In this document: positions 1-11,064 of the stretch, in pieces | Layout of the letters: every line of letters begins with the position of its first letter | How positions within the stretch are numbered: position 1 is the stretch's first letter | Assembly (NCBI GenBank): GCA_037178625.1 | Contig: CM074147.1 | Span: 1,116,001 to 1,180,000, forward strand | From: Skeletonema tropicum | Taxonomy: Eukaryota > Bacillariophyta > Thalassiosirophyceae > Thalassiosirales > Thalassiosiraceae | Reading direction: 5' to 3' | Length of the DNA: 64,000 nucleotides | Translations under genes and position numbers: made by a program | The notes under the pieces: model-generated | What the model was told of the DNA's origin: nothing | Seen by the model: the letters and a program-made list of their open reading frames with translations, nothing else | The model's database searches: none

Positions 1-1244
1 GTCAAATGTGCAGTATGGCTGGCAATTTCCATGGGCAAGGGCATGCAGAATTTCAAAGCAAAGAGCATCTCAGAATTTTACAGTTTACACAGAGATTGAT
101 CGAGCTAGCGTGTATCATCTCATTAAGGGTTCGTGGTCCTACAGTTAGGGGACTGTTTGTGTTGTAGGATCGTTTGCATAAACTAGAATTCATGGGACTA
201 GGAGTTCTATCCTTTGTCCAAAAAGTTAAATCATTTGTAGAATAAAGCTAGCATTGTTATTATGGATTACTGAGTATTGTTTAGTGCGTTTATGTTTCAT
301 TTCATTGATACTACTTATGGTATTTCTAACAATTTACTCTAGAGAGAGTGAGTCGTGAGAGCTGAAATGAAGAGGTGCAAGTGCTGCATCAATTTGTATT
401 CTCCGCAACATTATCTGACTTTCGAGTCACTTTTGCTTGGATGTGTGCCCGGCTGAGTCTCTCGCATGCAGTGTTATTTCTTATGACTGTACTTTTATAG
501 AATCTCTATACAGTACATTTCCTAAAATGAGATCTTCTCAATTTAGAAACCACGCACACCCGTGATGACGAGCAAAACCATGTTACGGATAAACGCGAGA
601 TGAACGGCAGGTTGATGAGTTTCTCTTCGACCGCTGTGGCGACGAGCTGGGTTAGACCTTCATTCAGTCCGACCCCCGAGCATGCATTTTGAACGGGCCC
701 CCTTACCCCCTACACCCCAACCAACAATCCCCTCAGGGATGTTGCCTCATCACACCCCTGCTATGGTTGGGTTGCCCAATGCACCACTCCAATCATGCGA
801 TCTAGAGAGAGAAACGAAACACGATTGTAGATCAGGGAGTCACTCCCAAACCTGAATGAATGGAGGGCAGTTCCTCATGATTGCCTAGAGAGAGCAATAT
901 TCGTGTAATATGATTTGCTAGAACAGAAACAATGCTTTCAACACAGACACATTCACTCATTATGATTAATTTTCTACAAATTCAAGTAACAACCAGATTC
1001 CTTCTCATAGGACAAATGAGAAAAAAGAGGTTTCAGGATAGAACTCATTTATTTGGACGAGTATCCAAGCAGCACTCTCAATAGCAACAAATCCATCCAA
1101 CCTTCAATGAGACATGGCATTGCTTTAACGTACAAACAAACAAACAGATCCAATCAACGATTTCGGATTAAAATGAAACCTCCCTCTACTTAGCGAAGCA
1201 AAGCATCTCCCCCCAGATATGATTTGTTGCAACTTTTCTCATTT
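1..1244. other. Intergenic region downstream of Rab2, no gene seen
   Basis: No long open frame, RNA gene or repeat could be recognised here. It holds the 3' flank of the minus-strand Rab2 gene and presumably its terminator, plus AT-rich sequence with scattered short stop-rich frames. A pyrimidine-rich, C-rich stretch near 660-730 has no coding signature. Confidence 0.5.
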
Positions 1245-2213
<969 letters not shown>

Positions 2214-3079
2214 CTTTACTGCTAGCTGTTGATGGTTCTGTTGGATTAGTACTCTATGAACGATAATATGTGCCTTCGGGTAGCGGTATCGATCGTTGCC
2301 TAGCTTGCGTGCTGGGCTTGCTCGTTCGTGCTCGCTTTCGTCCGGAATTTTTGTTTGCCTCGATTTTTTGTGCATCAATTATTAGGGTTAACTCTGAGGG
2401 TCATTTGCTTGAGTAACAGTTGTCAGTAGTTTTGAGATGGTTTGACTACCGTTCAGACACGAAATCAGCTCCTTTCACTCTTATAAAATGTCAGCAAGCT
2501 ATATACAAGTAAGTACTTACTAAAGCAGAATCGGAGATGATACATCTATATGTAACAGCACTTATCATCATAGTTACTTATTAACGTACCGCTCAATCAG
2601 ACTCGAATCATATATAAACCAGGGTCAGTGGGGGGCTCGGGTTGCTCCCGAAGACGTCCTTGGGACCTTATGGGTACGGGTTGGTCGACGTAAGTGGATG
2701 TGGATAGCAAACGTTTTGGTGCATGCGAGACCGAATTGATGGAGAAAGTGGATCTTGGGTGGGTGCAATAGGAGTGGCCATAGAAAATATACCTGGTGGG
2801 TTGGTTTGGATGAGGACCACGTCAAGTTCGCGAGTAGAAGAATGCCATGCCCATGCGGAGCCGAGCTTTGGAGGGATTCGAGGTACATATTGGCATCCTG
2901 AGATCGATTGGGGGTGAAGGAGAGCGGTTGAAGCGGGTTCGAGTCGTCATCGACACCTAAAGGAATCTGCAGAGCATTAGCATTTGACCCATGTCACCGT
3001 AGGAGCGACATATATGTACATAAGTGAGCATGTAAAGTATGGCCTGTTGTGTTGGACCACTTTGTTCAGACTATCACAT
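2214..3079. other. Intergenic region between Rab2 and the membrane-protein gene
   Basis: It holds the 5' region of Rab2 and the 3' region of the next minus-strand gene. A minus-strand open frame at 2625-2888 (87 aa) has no recognisable composition or motif and I do not call it a gene. No repeat or RNA gene was seen. Confidence 0.45.
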
Positions 3080-4471
3080 TTAACACATGCTAGCACCAAA
3101 ATGTAGATGGCAAAGCTTCCCATGTTCAGTGCCAGCAAATACGACATTTGTTCCTTGTGTCAGCCGCATGAAAGGATACAGCAGTAGATGCTTGTGAGCA
3201 GCTTCGATTGGCTCTGTCGATGCCTTATCAAACCCTGATTGCCACCAAAAGTTATCATACGGTTCAAATATTGACTTCGGTTTGAATTGCCCGGCATCAC
3301 AGCAAGACATGTTGTTTGAGTCGACTTCATACACATGCTCAAAAGGCTCGACTGCAGGTATGAGTCTGGACGTGTCATTCACAACTTCCAGTCCTTCGAA
3401 GTCACTACCATGAGGTATTGGCTGTAATCTATGCGGTGCTAAGACATAATCCTGCTCCAATGCTTCTCCCAACGCAACAAGGGAAGATGGGCGAGTTGCA
3501 AGGAGAATGTCAGGCTCAGTGAAAAATATATATTTCCACCTACTTTCAACAACCTTTGTATCATTGCCGTTGCGAAGCTTAGTTGAGGTTTCTCCAAGCC
3601 AGCAATTAATGTCTTCAGTGGCCCTCCCAAGAAGGACATGACGTAGCTTCTTCAGCGCAGACCTCGGAATGTTAAAAGGTACTTCTGCATCGTTCGTTGC
3701 TTCATTCATGGAAAGGCAAAAGGAAAGTTCTGCAGTGCTGTTCAGCAGAAATTGTTTTTTCAAAATATCAAAAGCTTCGACCACCAGAACTTCATCCTCA
3801 GGCAATCTTCCAGACACGACAATTCTTCCCATACCAAATGATATATGTGATGCCATAGTAGCTGCCAAAGACCACTTCGATAGGTCGGTGTGGCCGTATG
3901 GCGAGTATGCAATCACTACAAGCGTCTCTTGTGGGACATCTTCCCAATAACTACGATCAACAATTCGTCTTGATAAAGCGTACTTCTTCAAGATATGAAT
4001 AACTCTTTCAAGTGCTGGACCTTCGCTCCCAACATCAACCTGCTCCCACCATTTACTCATATGTTCTACAGAGAAATCTAACCAATCCTTTGTCATTCTA
4101 ACCTTGTCAAAATTGGCCATGAAAAGGTCAAAAGAAGCAGATTCTCGGGAAGATGCTACATTTTCAATGTCTGTAAATCGAAGAAAGCTTGAGACAGATG
4201 TCCACCAGCTTCCTGAGTATGCATCGTCAATGTTTGTATCCCCCATTGTTAAGTACTTAACTTGTGCTCTGGTGTTAGTTGGAGGAGGAAGATATGAACG
4301 ATGGACATTATTATTTGTGAAACGCTTATGCAAAAAGTTGTTGTGAACATTGGTCATGTAATAGATATGATGTATGGCAATCAATACTGCAACTAATAGA
4401 AGATTGTATTGAACTATACGGGGGATTCTTAGAGATCGAGCTGTGTTGGTGTTTGGTGTTGATCGAGGCAT
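3080..4471 (-). CDS. Conserved-type type II membrane protein, possibly a Golgi enzyme
   Basis: Single-exon protein of 463 aa. The N-terminus is short and basic, followed by one hydrophobic segment (about residues 22-40, NLLLVAVLIAIHHIYY), giving a signal-anchor topology with a large lumenal domain. Notable stretches are VVIAYSPYGHTDLSKWSLAATMASH, YIFFTEPDILLATRP, YVLAPHRLQPIPHGSDFEGL and a Cys-pair/Trp region CCDAGQF...NFWWQSGF. The EPD within FFTEPD and the overall layout resemble glycosyltransferase-type lumenal enzymes, but I cannot assign a family, so function stays unknown. The start ATG lies directly before the basic/hydrophobic anchor, with no better upstream choice. The protein looks intact with no frameshift. 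Confidence 0.75.
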   Translation of the reverse strand: MPRSTPNTNTARSLRIPRIVQYNLLLVAVLIAIHHIYYMTNVHNNFLHKRFTNNNVHRSYLPPPTNTRAQVKYLTMGDTNIDDAYSGSWWTSVSSFLRFTDIENVASSRESASFDLFMANFDKVRMTKDWLDFSVEHMSKWWEQVDVGSEGPALERVIHILKKYALSRRIVDRSYWEDVPQETLVVIAYSPYGHTDLSKWSLAATMASHISFGMGRIVVSGRLPEDEVLVVEAFDILKKQFLLNSTAELSFCLSMNEATNDAEVPFNIPRSALKKLRHVLLGRATEDINCWLGETSTKLRNGNDTKVVESRWKYIFFTEPDILLATRPSSLVALGEALEQDYVLAPHRLQPIPHGSDFEGLEVVNDTSRLIPAVEPFEHVYEVDSNNMSCCDAGQFKPKSIFEPYDNFWWQSGFDKASTEPIEAAHKHLLLYPFMRLTQGTNVVFAGTEHGKLCHLHFGASMC

Positions 4472-4828
4472 TTTTACGTCTGGATCCTGTTATTGCAGAT
4501 AATAATTTGATATAGGCGGTACTTCGTCAAGTATTGAGCTTGATTTGATTGTTGGGTTGGTTGGTTATATCTATCGTCTTGTGGTTGGCGGAGGAGTTGG
4601 TTGCCTTCGTTGGCTCGGCGCGGCTGTTGGCTGTTGGCGTTGGGGTTCGGGCTTTGGGCGTTGGGCGTTGGGCCTACTTACTTCTTGTTGTTAGTTGAAG
4701 TTGAGGCGCTGCGCAGAAAAGCAAAATGTAAAAGATGGGTCACGGAGAAATATTTTTCACGTGATCACGTGAAACGTGACAAACCATCACGCGACCCCTC
4801 GTCACGTGATGACCGTGACCCCAAGGGC
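4472..4828. other. Intergenic region with a CACGTGA cluster
   Basis: Upstream region of the membrane-protein gene. From about 4745 to 4820 it carries several CACGTGA/TCACGTG words, like the subterminal region inside the right end of the neighbouring hAT element (7600-7680, inverted). It may be the end of an older hAT copy into which the complete-ended one inserted. Confidence 0.45.
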
Positions 4829-4836
4829 CCTCGATC

Positions 4837-4851
4837 TAGAGTTTGGTCACG
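4837..4851 (+). repeat. Left terminal inverted repeat of hAT element
   Basis: TAGAGTTTGGTCACG, an exact inverted match to 7679-7693, preceded by the 8-bp target duplication. Confidence 0.85.
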
Positions 4852-5421
4852 TTCCATCACGGGCCAAAAGTTGGGACAAGGAAATTTTTCAGCTCGGGTG
4901 GATGGAATGCACCCAAAATGCTGATAGGCCATTTAGCGTTAAATACCTTTTACAATGCTCTGCATGACCAAGAAGCCCCCCGCAACTCTCACTACTACCC
5001 CATTCATTCAATTCAATGCACTCAAAAGATCAACAAGTGGTCATGTTGGCCAATATCTATGTCGTCATCCTTCAATGGAGAAAGGTAGGCATCCTCTAGC
5101 GACAATCCAGTCAACTGTTCATAGTACATGTGGAGAAGGCGGTTATTTTCACGAGTGTACATGATTCGTGCAGCAAGTTGTGGGTCCATTCTGGCCCTCC
5201 TGATGGATAGTACTTGAGATGCACGGCTCCAGACTCTCTCTGATGGTGCGGAGATGGCAGGAATGGCAAGGAAAGCTCGAGCCAAGTTGGCAACTGTTGG
5301 AAACCTGCAAGATCCTGAATCAGCACATAATTATTGACAGATACTAGTATGTACTTATGCGTACCGTAGGTAACGTGTGTTGAGTCATCGCCAAAACTGA
5401 TGTGCTTTCTTGTGCTTTTTC

Positions 5422-5610
5422 GTGCTAGCACAAAAAAACATATGCTAGCACAAACTAGCACAGTGCTAGCACAAACTAGCACAGTGCTAGCACAAACTAG
5501 CACAGTGCTAGCACAAACTAGCACAAACTAGCACAGTGCTAGCACAAACTAGCACAGTGCTAGCAACTAGCACAAATCAGCACATCGATAGCACAAACCA
5601 ACATGAAGGC
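5422..5610 (+). repeat. Left subterminal tandem repeat array
   Basis: About six or more copies of a 21-bp unit, TAGCACAAAC followed by TAGCACAGTGC. The second half is partly self-complementary (AGCAC/GTGCT). The array degenerates toward the core. Confidence 0.75.
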
Positions 5611-6225
5611 CAGCACATCGCTCTAGCATGAAAACCTCCTGTTCTCTAGACGGCAGCATGCTTATTAGTCATCTTGCAGCGCAGACTGCCAACCGGGGGA
5701 TTAGTGATATTGGATACACCATCGCTGCATAAGATGATGATCGCGAGCACAAAAAAAAGCACATACTCAGGAGTAGTTAGTGCAGCAGCAATCCATGCAA
5801 GCGTTGCTGTTCTAGAGAGAGACTGCTGCTGTTGGTATGTCTTCAAAACTGCATATCTGCGCTTACGCAACCGTCGATTATTCATGATAATTATGGGCAC
5901 ACGACGCTGCGTACAATTTCAGCTGCCTCAAATCATACACAACTTTCTTCGGCACATACCAAGTCGATAAAGATTATTGGCGCTGCATAATGTTTTAATG
6001 TTTTGGAAAGAAATAGATGCGAGCTGTTGCTTCATGGCCCAAGGGCTGAATAGATCCGTCATGTCAGGAAATAAACATGTCCTTCGTTTCGTGAGACGAG
6101 ATCGAAAAGATAAGGATAAGCCGAATCAACACACTGCTTGTTAGTCACTGCGCATGTCGAGATAAAGGAATGACTAAGCTTAAGAAATTCTAAATTACTA
6201 ATAAGTAACATCTGACCTATCAACA

Positions 6226-6600
6226 TCAAAGAGAGGGTATTCTTCGTTTGACTTCAGCGTAGAGATGCCGCTTGAAGATTTCTACATCCTTCTTCTTCAC
6301 AAATCCATTCTCCATGCACTCATCGAAACGGTCGTCTTGACGAACATCATCTTCTAACCCGATGACCATAGCACGTAACAGATGAATGTGTTCATGTGTT
6401 CTCTCTCTGAGAACGGAGCCATGGCGCTTTTCGTGTAAATAGATTTGCTTTGCACTGCCAACATCTGCCTCGTTGGTGCTCTCATCGGAGCTACTTTCTT
6501 CGTTGCACTTTTGATGCCCAACCCCATCTCCATCCAAAGAAGCATTAGTAGACTCATCACTACTGCTTGAGGAGTAGTCATTCTCTCTGTAGTGATTCAT
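6226..6600 (-). CDS. Hypothetical protein in the foldback element core
   Basis: A 124-codon frame starting MNHYRENDYSSSSSDES. The first third is acidic and Ser-rich, like the frame just upstream (4-bp overlap). The rest is helical and charged (RERTHEHIHLLRAMVIGLEDDVRQ, KKKDVEIFKRHLYAEVKRR). It could be the second exon or a frameshifted continuation of 6597-6797. No family recognised; function unknown. Confidence 0.35.
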   Translation of the reverse strand: MNHYRENDYSSSSSDESTNASLDGDGVGHQKCNEESSSDESTNEADVGSAKQIYLHEKRHGSVLRERTHEHIHLLRAMVIGLEDDVRQDDRFDECMENGFVKKKDVEIFKRHLYAEVKRRIPSL

Positions 6601-6797
6601 CGAGGCAGGGTGGTGGTCCAGAACAGATCCGCATCAATATCATTTTCAGAATAACTGTCACTACTCTCCTCTCCAGAACAGGAATTAACACTGTCCTCCT
6701 CTTCTGAAGATAAAGATTCCTCTTCACTACAGGCGGAAGAACACTCTTCCTCTCCAGAGGAAGAACTACCGGCGGAATAGTCATCGCTCAAATCCAA
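6597..6797 (-). CDS. Acidic Ser/Glu-rich short protein of the foldback element
   Basis: A 66-codon frame with extreme composition: runs such as SSSSGEEECSS, EEESLSSEEEDS and EESSDSYSEND. The open frame extends upstream without a clear ATG (YDDDSESS...), so the true start is uncertain. It may be one exon of a gene continued by 6226-6600. No known family; such acidic tracts are typical of disordered nuclear proteins. It may be only low-complexity sequence inside a mobile element. Confidence 0.35.
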   Translation of the reverse strand: MDLSDDYSAGSSSSGEEECSSACSEEESLSSEEEDSVNSCSGEESSDSYSENDIDADLFWTTTLPR

Positions 6798-6957
6798 ATC
6801 CAGATTGCAAGAGACATCATCACCGTCCTCAACGCATACTGATGTACAGGAAGACGGTACTGATGATTCGCTGTCATCATCATATCGTCTTCTGCTAGAA
6901 GTCGGCGTGGCATAATTATGAGAGATGAAATAGCAGATTATGTTGTGTTAGTAGGTT

Positions 6958-7140
6958 GTGATGGTTTGTGTTGATGTGCTGGTTTGTGCTAATCTTCATG
7001 CTTGATTTTGTGCTGGTTTGTGCTATCGATGTGCTGGTTTGTGCTGGTGTGCTGGTTTGTGCTAGCACTGTGCTAGTTTGTGTTTGTATGTGCTAGTTTG
7101 TGCTCTGTCTTGTGCTGACACAAGAAAGCACATGAGCACA
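6958..7140 (-). repeat. Right subterminal tandem repeat array
   Basis: Inverted, more diverged counterpart of the left array, made of TGTGCTGGTTTGTGCT and TGTGCTAGTTTGTG-like units. Confidence 0.7.
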
Positions 7141-7678
7141 TTTTTGGCGATGACTCAACGTAGGTTACCTTTAGTACGTATATGTACATACTAGTATCTA
7201 CAAATAAGTATGTACTGATTCAGGATCTTGCTGTGCTTATTCACACTCCAACACGCCAATGGGTCGTTGAAATCTCCGTCGGAATTCTTGATGGGCAAAG
7301 AATTGACTGCATGAAGATGAAGATGAAGAAAGGATTGCAGTTCAGAGTGACACTTCTTGTTCAGCACGTCGATATTTCCAAGATCATCATGGCTGGTATC
7401 AACCAACCCGCTGTCAAAGTTATCAAAGGTACAAGGTGGACGGTCAGGGCCAAGGCGGATAGGTTCAATGGAAGCCATCGGAGGCGAGCAAGAGGCCGAT
7501 TTGCATCATGTTTTTTGATCTGAAATCTTGCCCGAGTGAAGGTCTTAAAGTCTTTATGTACGCACGTGGTGAGGAGAGTCAATTTCAATAGGTTATGGGT
7601 CCTCACGGGTCTTCACGTGATGAAGGGTCGCGTGAGTGGACTTCACGGATCACGTGACTCACGTGAGTACTCACACCT

Positions 7679-7693
7679 CGTGACCAAACTCTA
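7679..7693 (-). repeat. Right terminal inverted repeat of hAT element
   Basis: Reads CGTGACCAAACTCTA on the plus strand, an exact inverted match to 4837-4851, followed by CCTCGATC. Confidence 0.85.
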
Positions 7694-7701
7694 CCTCGAT
7701 C

Positions 7702-7981
7702 CTCGATCTCATAACCTATTCAATTCTCATCTTGTGTGTGTATTGTACTAATCACTCGAAGACCCTCTTGCGCTCTCAACTTTGACATTAAGTTACATAA
7801 GCCTCGTAGGTCTCTCTCCGCCTGCCTCCATGGTGGTCACTCCTGCTACTCACTTATTCTACAAATAGCAGTGTCCCTCAGCTGCCTTTTCTACTCCATT
7901 TGTCATGCACAACAAAAATCTGATGACATGCTGAGCGTGAAAGTGTCACTCTGAACTGCAACTGCAAGCATTCCTCCACTA
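7702..7981. other. Short spacer between the hAT elements
   Basis: No gene was seen. The last 80 bases (from about 7925) resemble the hAT coding region and lead into the relic that follows. Confidence 0.35.
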
Positions 7982-8359
7982 GTGAATTCTCAGCCCATCA
8001 AGAATTCTTACAGAGATTTCAATGACCCATTGGCATGGTGGAGTGTGAATGAGCACAAGTTTCCAACACTTGCCAAATTGGCTCGAGCTTTCCTTGCCAT
8101 TCCTGCCACCTCTGCAGCTTCAGAGAGAATTTGGAGTCGTGCATCTAAAGTACTATCCATTAGGAGGTCCATCATGGATCCAGAACTTGCCCAGCGAATC
8201 ATGTACACCCGTGACAACAACCGCCTTCTACACATTTACTATGAAGAGTTGACGGAGAAGCCTGTCGCTGATGTTTACCTTCCTCCATCGAGGGATACTG
8301 ACACGGTTATTAAAAATGAGGTACATATCAATGAGATCCTATGGATCAACAGGATGTGA
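7982..8359 (+). pseudogene. Second hAT transposase relic (dimerisation domain)
   Basis: A 125-codon frame closely related to the minus-strand remnant at 5022-7478. It shows YRDFNDPLAWWSVNEHKFP, ARAFLAIPATSAASERIWSRA, LSIRRSIMDPELA and IMYTRDNNRLLHIYYEELT. It is uninterrupted exactly where the other copy carries the foldback insertion, so it serves as the pre-insertion reference. Only the C-terminal domain is present, and no terminal repeats or target duplication were found for this copy. Confidence 0.85.
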
Positions 8360-9413
8360 TTTCTGTTTCGTCTGGGCCTGTAAGACTAATATTATAGTTG
8401 AGGTGTTATTGGCGGCCGTAGGAGATAGAGGTTATTTCACCATGGTTTAGCTCATTTTGAGTGATGATTGTCTCGATATTGTACGTAGGAATTATAATGG
8501 TTTTGGTCCGGCACTCAATATTAGATACTTACTCCTCTCTCTATATAGGATCGTTACCCAAAAAATCGTGCTCTATTGTGTCTTTAAGTCGATGTCCCTG
8601 CCCAAAGACATGCTCCCTCACCGCAAGGATCATACGATTACGTACACATTTTCAGGTGACAACCTTCGCCAACTTAGTTGGTTACTTCTACATGCGTCTG
8701 GTTTGTTAGTGATATTGGAAGGATGCCTGTACGGCAGCTTGCAAGGCCTGATGAATGTAGCACTAAAGATTTTTAATCTAGCAGCAATGATGAATGCAGC
8801 ACTAAAGATCGCAATACACTACTAAGGTTGCTGCTAGATTATGGTTCTATCTTAGGTTCATGGTCGGCTGCAAACGGGTGGTGGAGGTGATGCTTCAACC
8901 TCCACCGATCTTTCGGCTGCATGCGTCAGATCCAGCATGCTTTCTCCTTTGGATTCTTGGAAGAGGTGCGTGTCTGAGATACCCATCTTCCAAACTTCCA
9001 ACAAGCCCAAGGCTGTTTGAAGAATTTGATCCCGCAAGATATTGCTGGGGGCATTTGAGAGTGAATAGTTCAGTTAAAATATTTCATTGGTTGGGAGCCC
9101 TTTTGGTGGTTGAGTGAAAGGCCAACATTATAATAATTTCATCTCATGAATAACATGGTCTTGATTAATGTCGACTCCTCCTCTATTGATCATTCCTTCT
9201 CTTTGGACGACTATCATACATCTTGGAAGTACGATAAGCAGGTACTGCGAAATGTATCAAACATGATAATATCAAACGATGCTTCCAACTTATCTCGATC
9301 AATTCATATACATCCACCATTCGACAATGAAGTGTCGATATCAATATGAATTGTCCGGATCAAACTGCACTGCTTGAAGAGTAGTCATATTTGAAGAGTT
9401 GAACAGTAAAAAA
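8360..9413. other. Intergenic region, no gene seen
   Basis: Lies between the hAT relic and the 3' end of the aspartate-semialdehyde dehydrogenase gene. Plus-strand frames at 8457-8825 and 8860-9117 have no recognisable motif. A short imperfect direct repeat (AATGTAGCACTAAAGAT / AATGCAGCACTAAAGAT) occurs near 8754-8811. Confidence 0.45.
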
Positions 9414-10569
9414 CTATGTTGCGTTCTTTGCCTTGAGAGACCCATTTTTCACCATCGCCTCTGCCACGAGAACAGCATTCAGGGCGGCACCCCTCAGCAA
9501 CTGATCTCCACAGACAAAGAATTCCAATGCATTATCAAAGGCAATATTTTGTCTCAATCGTCCTACCTCTACTTCGTATTGTCCTGTGGCAGTAAGGGGC
9601 ATAGGATATTTCAAATTCTCTGCATCATCGACAAGTTTGACTCCAGGGGCTTCCTCCAATGCTTTCCGTGCAGCTGCAATGTCAACAGGTTGTTCGAAGA
9701 GTGCCACAATATTCTCAGAATGGGCACGAGCTGTTGGTATTCGTACTGCTGTGCAACTGTGTTTAGCCCAAGTGCAAGAAGTTATGTGAGTGTGCTGATA
9801 CATACATAAGTATGGTGCCAAAATGAAACAATGCCAAGATCCAACAACGAAATCAGACCCACCTAACAGGAAAATCATCTGCCAAACCACAAATCTTTCG
9901 AGTCTCCCATGTAACCTTCATTTCCTCCTTTGTATAGCCATTGTCCTGGAATTTGTCAATATGAGGAATTACATTGAAAGGAAGTGGATGAGCAAATACT
10001 TTGTGTTCCGCCACCTCCCTCTCTCCATTCAGAACTGCCCGTGTCCCTTCCATTAATTCATCCATGCCTGGCTGTCCAGCACCCGAAGCCGCCTGATATG
10101 TCGACATGACCATTTTGGACAAGCCAAATAGCTGATGTAGTGGCCAGACAGCCATGAGCCCAATGGCCGTTGTACAGTTGGGATTGGCAATTAATTTCTT
10201 TCCTTTGGTGGTCTCGGCATTAATCTCGGGAATAATCAATGGTATATCATCCTTGTATCGGAATGCAGAAGAGTTGTCAATCACAATCGGACCATCCTCT
10301 CCCTTACATATGTTCTCAGCATGTGCCAAAGCAAAGGCTCCGTCGACTGCCAAAAAGACAACGTCACATTGTCTAGCGGCCTCTTCACTGAATAATTCTA
10401 TAGTGACGCTGCCAAACTTGGATGTTTCAATCTTGCGTCCGGCACTGCGTGTCGAACCGAAGAGCCGTAGGTTGTCGATGGAGAAGGAACAACGCTTCTC
10501 GAGGCAGCCGATGATTTCTTTGCCTACGGCACCGGTTGCTCCGACGATACCTACGTTAAGAGGTGCCAT
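9414..10569 (-). CDS. ASD: Aspartate-semialdehyde dehydrogenase
   Basis: Catalyses NADPH-dependent reduction of aspartyl phosphate to aspartate semialdehyde, step two of the aspartate-family amino acid pathway. The model has two exons, 9863-10569 and 9414-9756, with a 106-bp GT-AG intron (9757-9862); the joined protein is 349 aa, normal for the family. Visible are the nucleotide-binding GIVGATGAVGKE (from residue 7), the active-site cysteine in ANPNCTT (Cys132), SGAGQPGMDEL, and RIPTARAHSE with the catalytic-region histidine just after the splice. The start is at MAPLNVGIVG; the same frame has a stop a few codons upstream, so no N-terminal targeting peptide is encoded unless an upstream exon exists. 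Divergently paired with the aspartokinase-homoserine dehydrogenase gene. Confidence 0.95.
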
Positions 10570-11064
10570 TATGGATAATATTCATATATGTATTGGTGCT
10601 GTATTACTTGACAGGGATGAGAGTGGTGGTCACTTCCGCCAGATTGTAAGTAATCTTTTAGCGCATCATCACTATCGTCGCTCGGCAGCGAATGGGAATG
10701 TTCGGATAGAACTAAGTAAAGTCATATCTTTGTATTTAAAGTATTTTATATTGTAAAATAATGTCAATGTCCCGAATACTATTACCTCTAAATAGAGGAG
10801 GACAGAAAAGGATTTTTGTCTTTCTATTTCCTCGCAAAGAGTTCTTATTTTTGCGTACTTTTAATACGTTCAATCTAAAATGCCGTCGAATTCGAAATTC
10901 TTTCATCCATCAAAAGCAGAAGGCATCGCATCGATCGTGTGGCGACAAAAGCTAACACCATCACAAAAACAGAAGGAAGCAAGAAAGAGACATCGGCCAC
11001 AATCGTGTGGCGGCTAAGAATCATTGTTTCATTGTGGTGAAATTATTTACAGCACTATTTTAAC
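10570..11064. promoter_or_regulatory. Shared divergent promoter region of two aspartate-pathway genes
   Basis: The 495 bp between the two start codons must hold both promoters and both 5' leaders. An exact 11-bp direct repeat, ATCGTGTGGCG, occurs at 10934-10944 and 11002-11012, close to the aspartokinase start. It is a candidate factor-binding site. No TATA box was assigned with confidence. Confidence 0.6.

Larger units (their letters stand above)
5308..7230. mobile_element. Long-inverted-repeat (foldback-like) element inside the hAT remnant
   Basis: The ends are inverted copies of each other over roughly 100 bp, beginning CAAGATCCTGAATCAG. Inside each end lies an array of short repeats built from TAGCACAAAC and TAGCACAGTGC (left about 5422-5610; right, inverted, about 6958-7140). 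A 3-bp CTG occurs on both sides (5305-5307 and 7231-7233), consistent with a 3-bp target duplication. The core encodes only acidic Ser/Glu-rich minus-strand frames and no recognisable transposase. Family unknown; the 3-bp duplication would suit CACTA- or Harbinger-type elements, but no family-specific motif was seen. Confidence 0.7.
5022..7478 (-). pseudogene. hAT transposase C-terminal remnant, split by insertion
   Basis: Two minus-strand pieces, 7234-7478 and 5022-5304, encode adjoining parts of the hAT C-terminal dimerisation domain. The first ends ...DFNDPLACWSVNKH; the second continues FPTVANLARAFLAIPA, with SERVWSRASQVLS, RRARMDP and IMYTRENNRLL. Removing the 5308-7230 element with one copy of a 3-bp repeat rejoins them in frame, and the join matches the plus-strand relic at 7982-8359. 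Only about 180 aa remain of a protein normally 600-800 aa. The catalytic aspartates lie outside this piece, so it is inactive as a transposase. Confidence 0.85.
4837..7693 (-). mobile_element. hAT-family DNA transposon, internally decayed
   Basis: A 15-bp perfect terminal inverted repeat, TAGAGTTTGGTCACG, lies at 4837-4851 and inverted at 7679-7693. It is flanked on both sides by the same 8 bp, CCTCGATC (4829-4836 and 7694-7701). An 8-bp target duplication is the hallmark of hAT elements. The only coding remnant is the C-terminal dimerisation region of a hAT transposase on the minus strand, so the element cannot move by itself. CACGTGA-type words repeat in the right subterminal region. A second element (5308-7230) is inserted in the coding remnant. 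The short repeated word CTCGATC just right of the duplication is a mild complication for the boundary call. Confidence 0.85.

Noticed and set aside
2625..2888. 87-codon minus-strand open frame
   Set aside because: No motif, no plausible start context and composition like spacer; sits in the intergenic gap.
2925..2960. GGTTCGAGTC resembling a tRNA B box
   Set aside because: No A box, no cloverleaf and no acceptor stem pairing around it.
5422..5610. CRISPR-like array
   Set aside because: Units are directly tandem without unique spacers, mirrored at the other end of the same element, and the genome is eukaryotic.
5646..5900. 84-codon minus-strand frame with a hydrophobic stretch
   Set aside because: Inside the foldback element, overlaps low-complexity sequence, no motif and no neighbouring exon.
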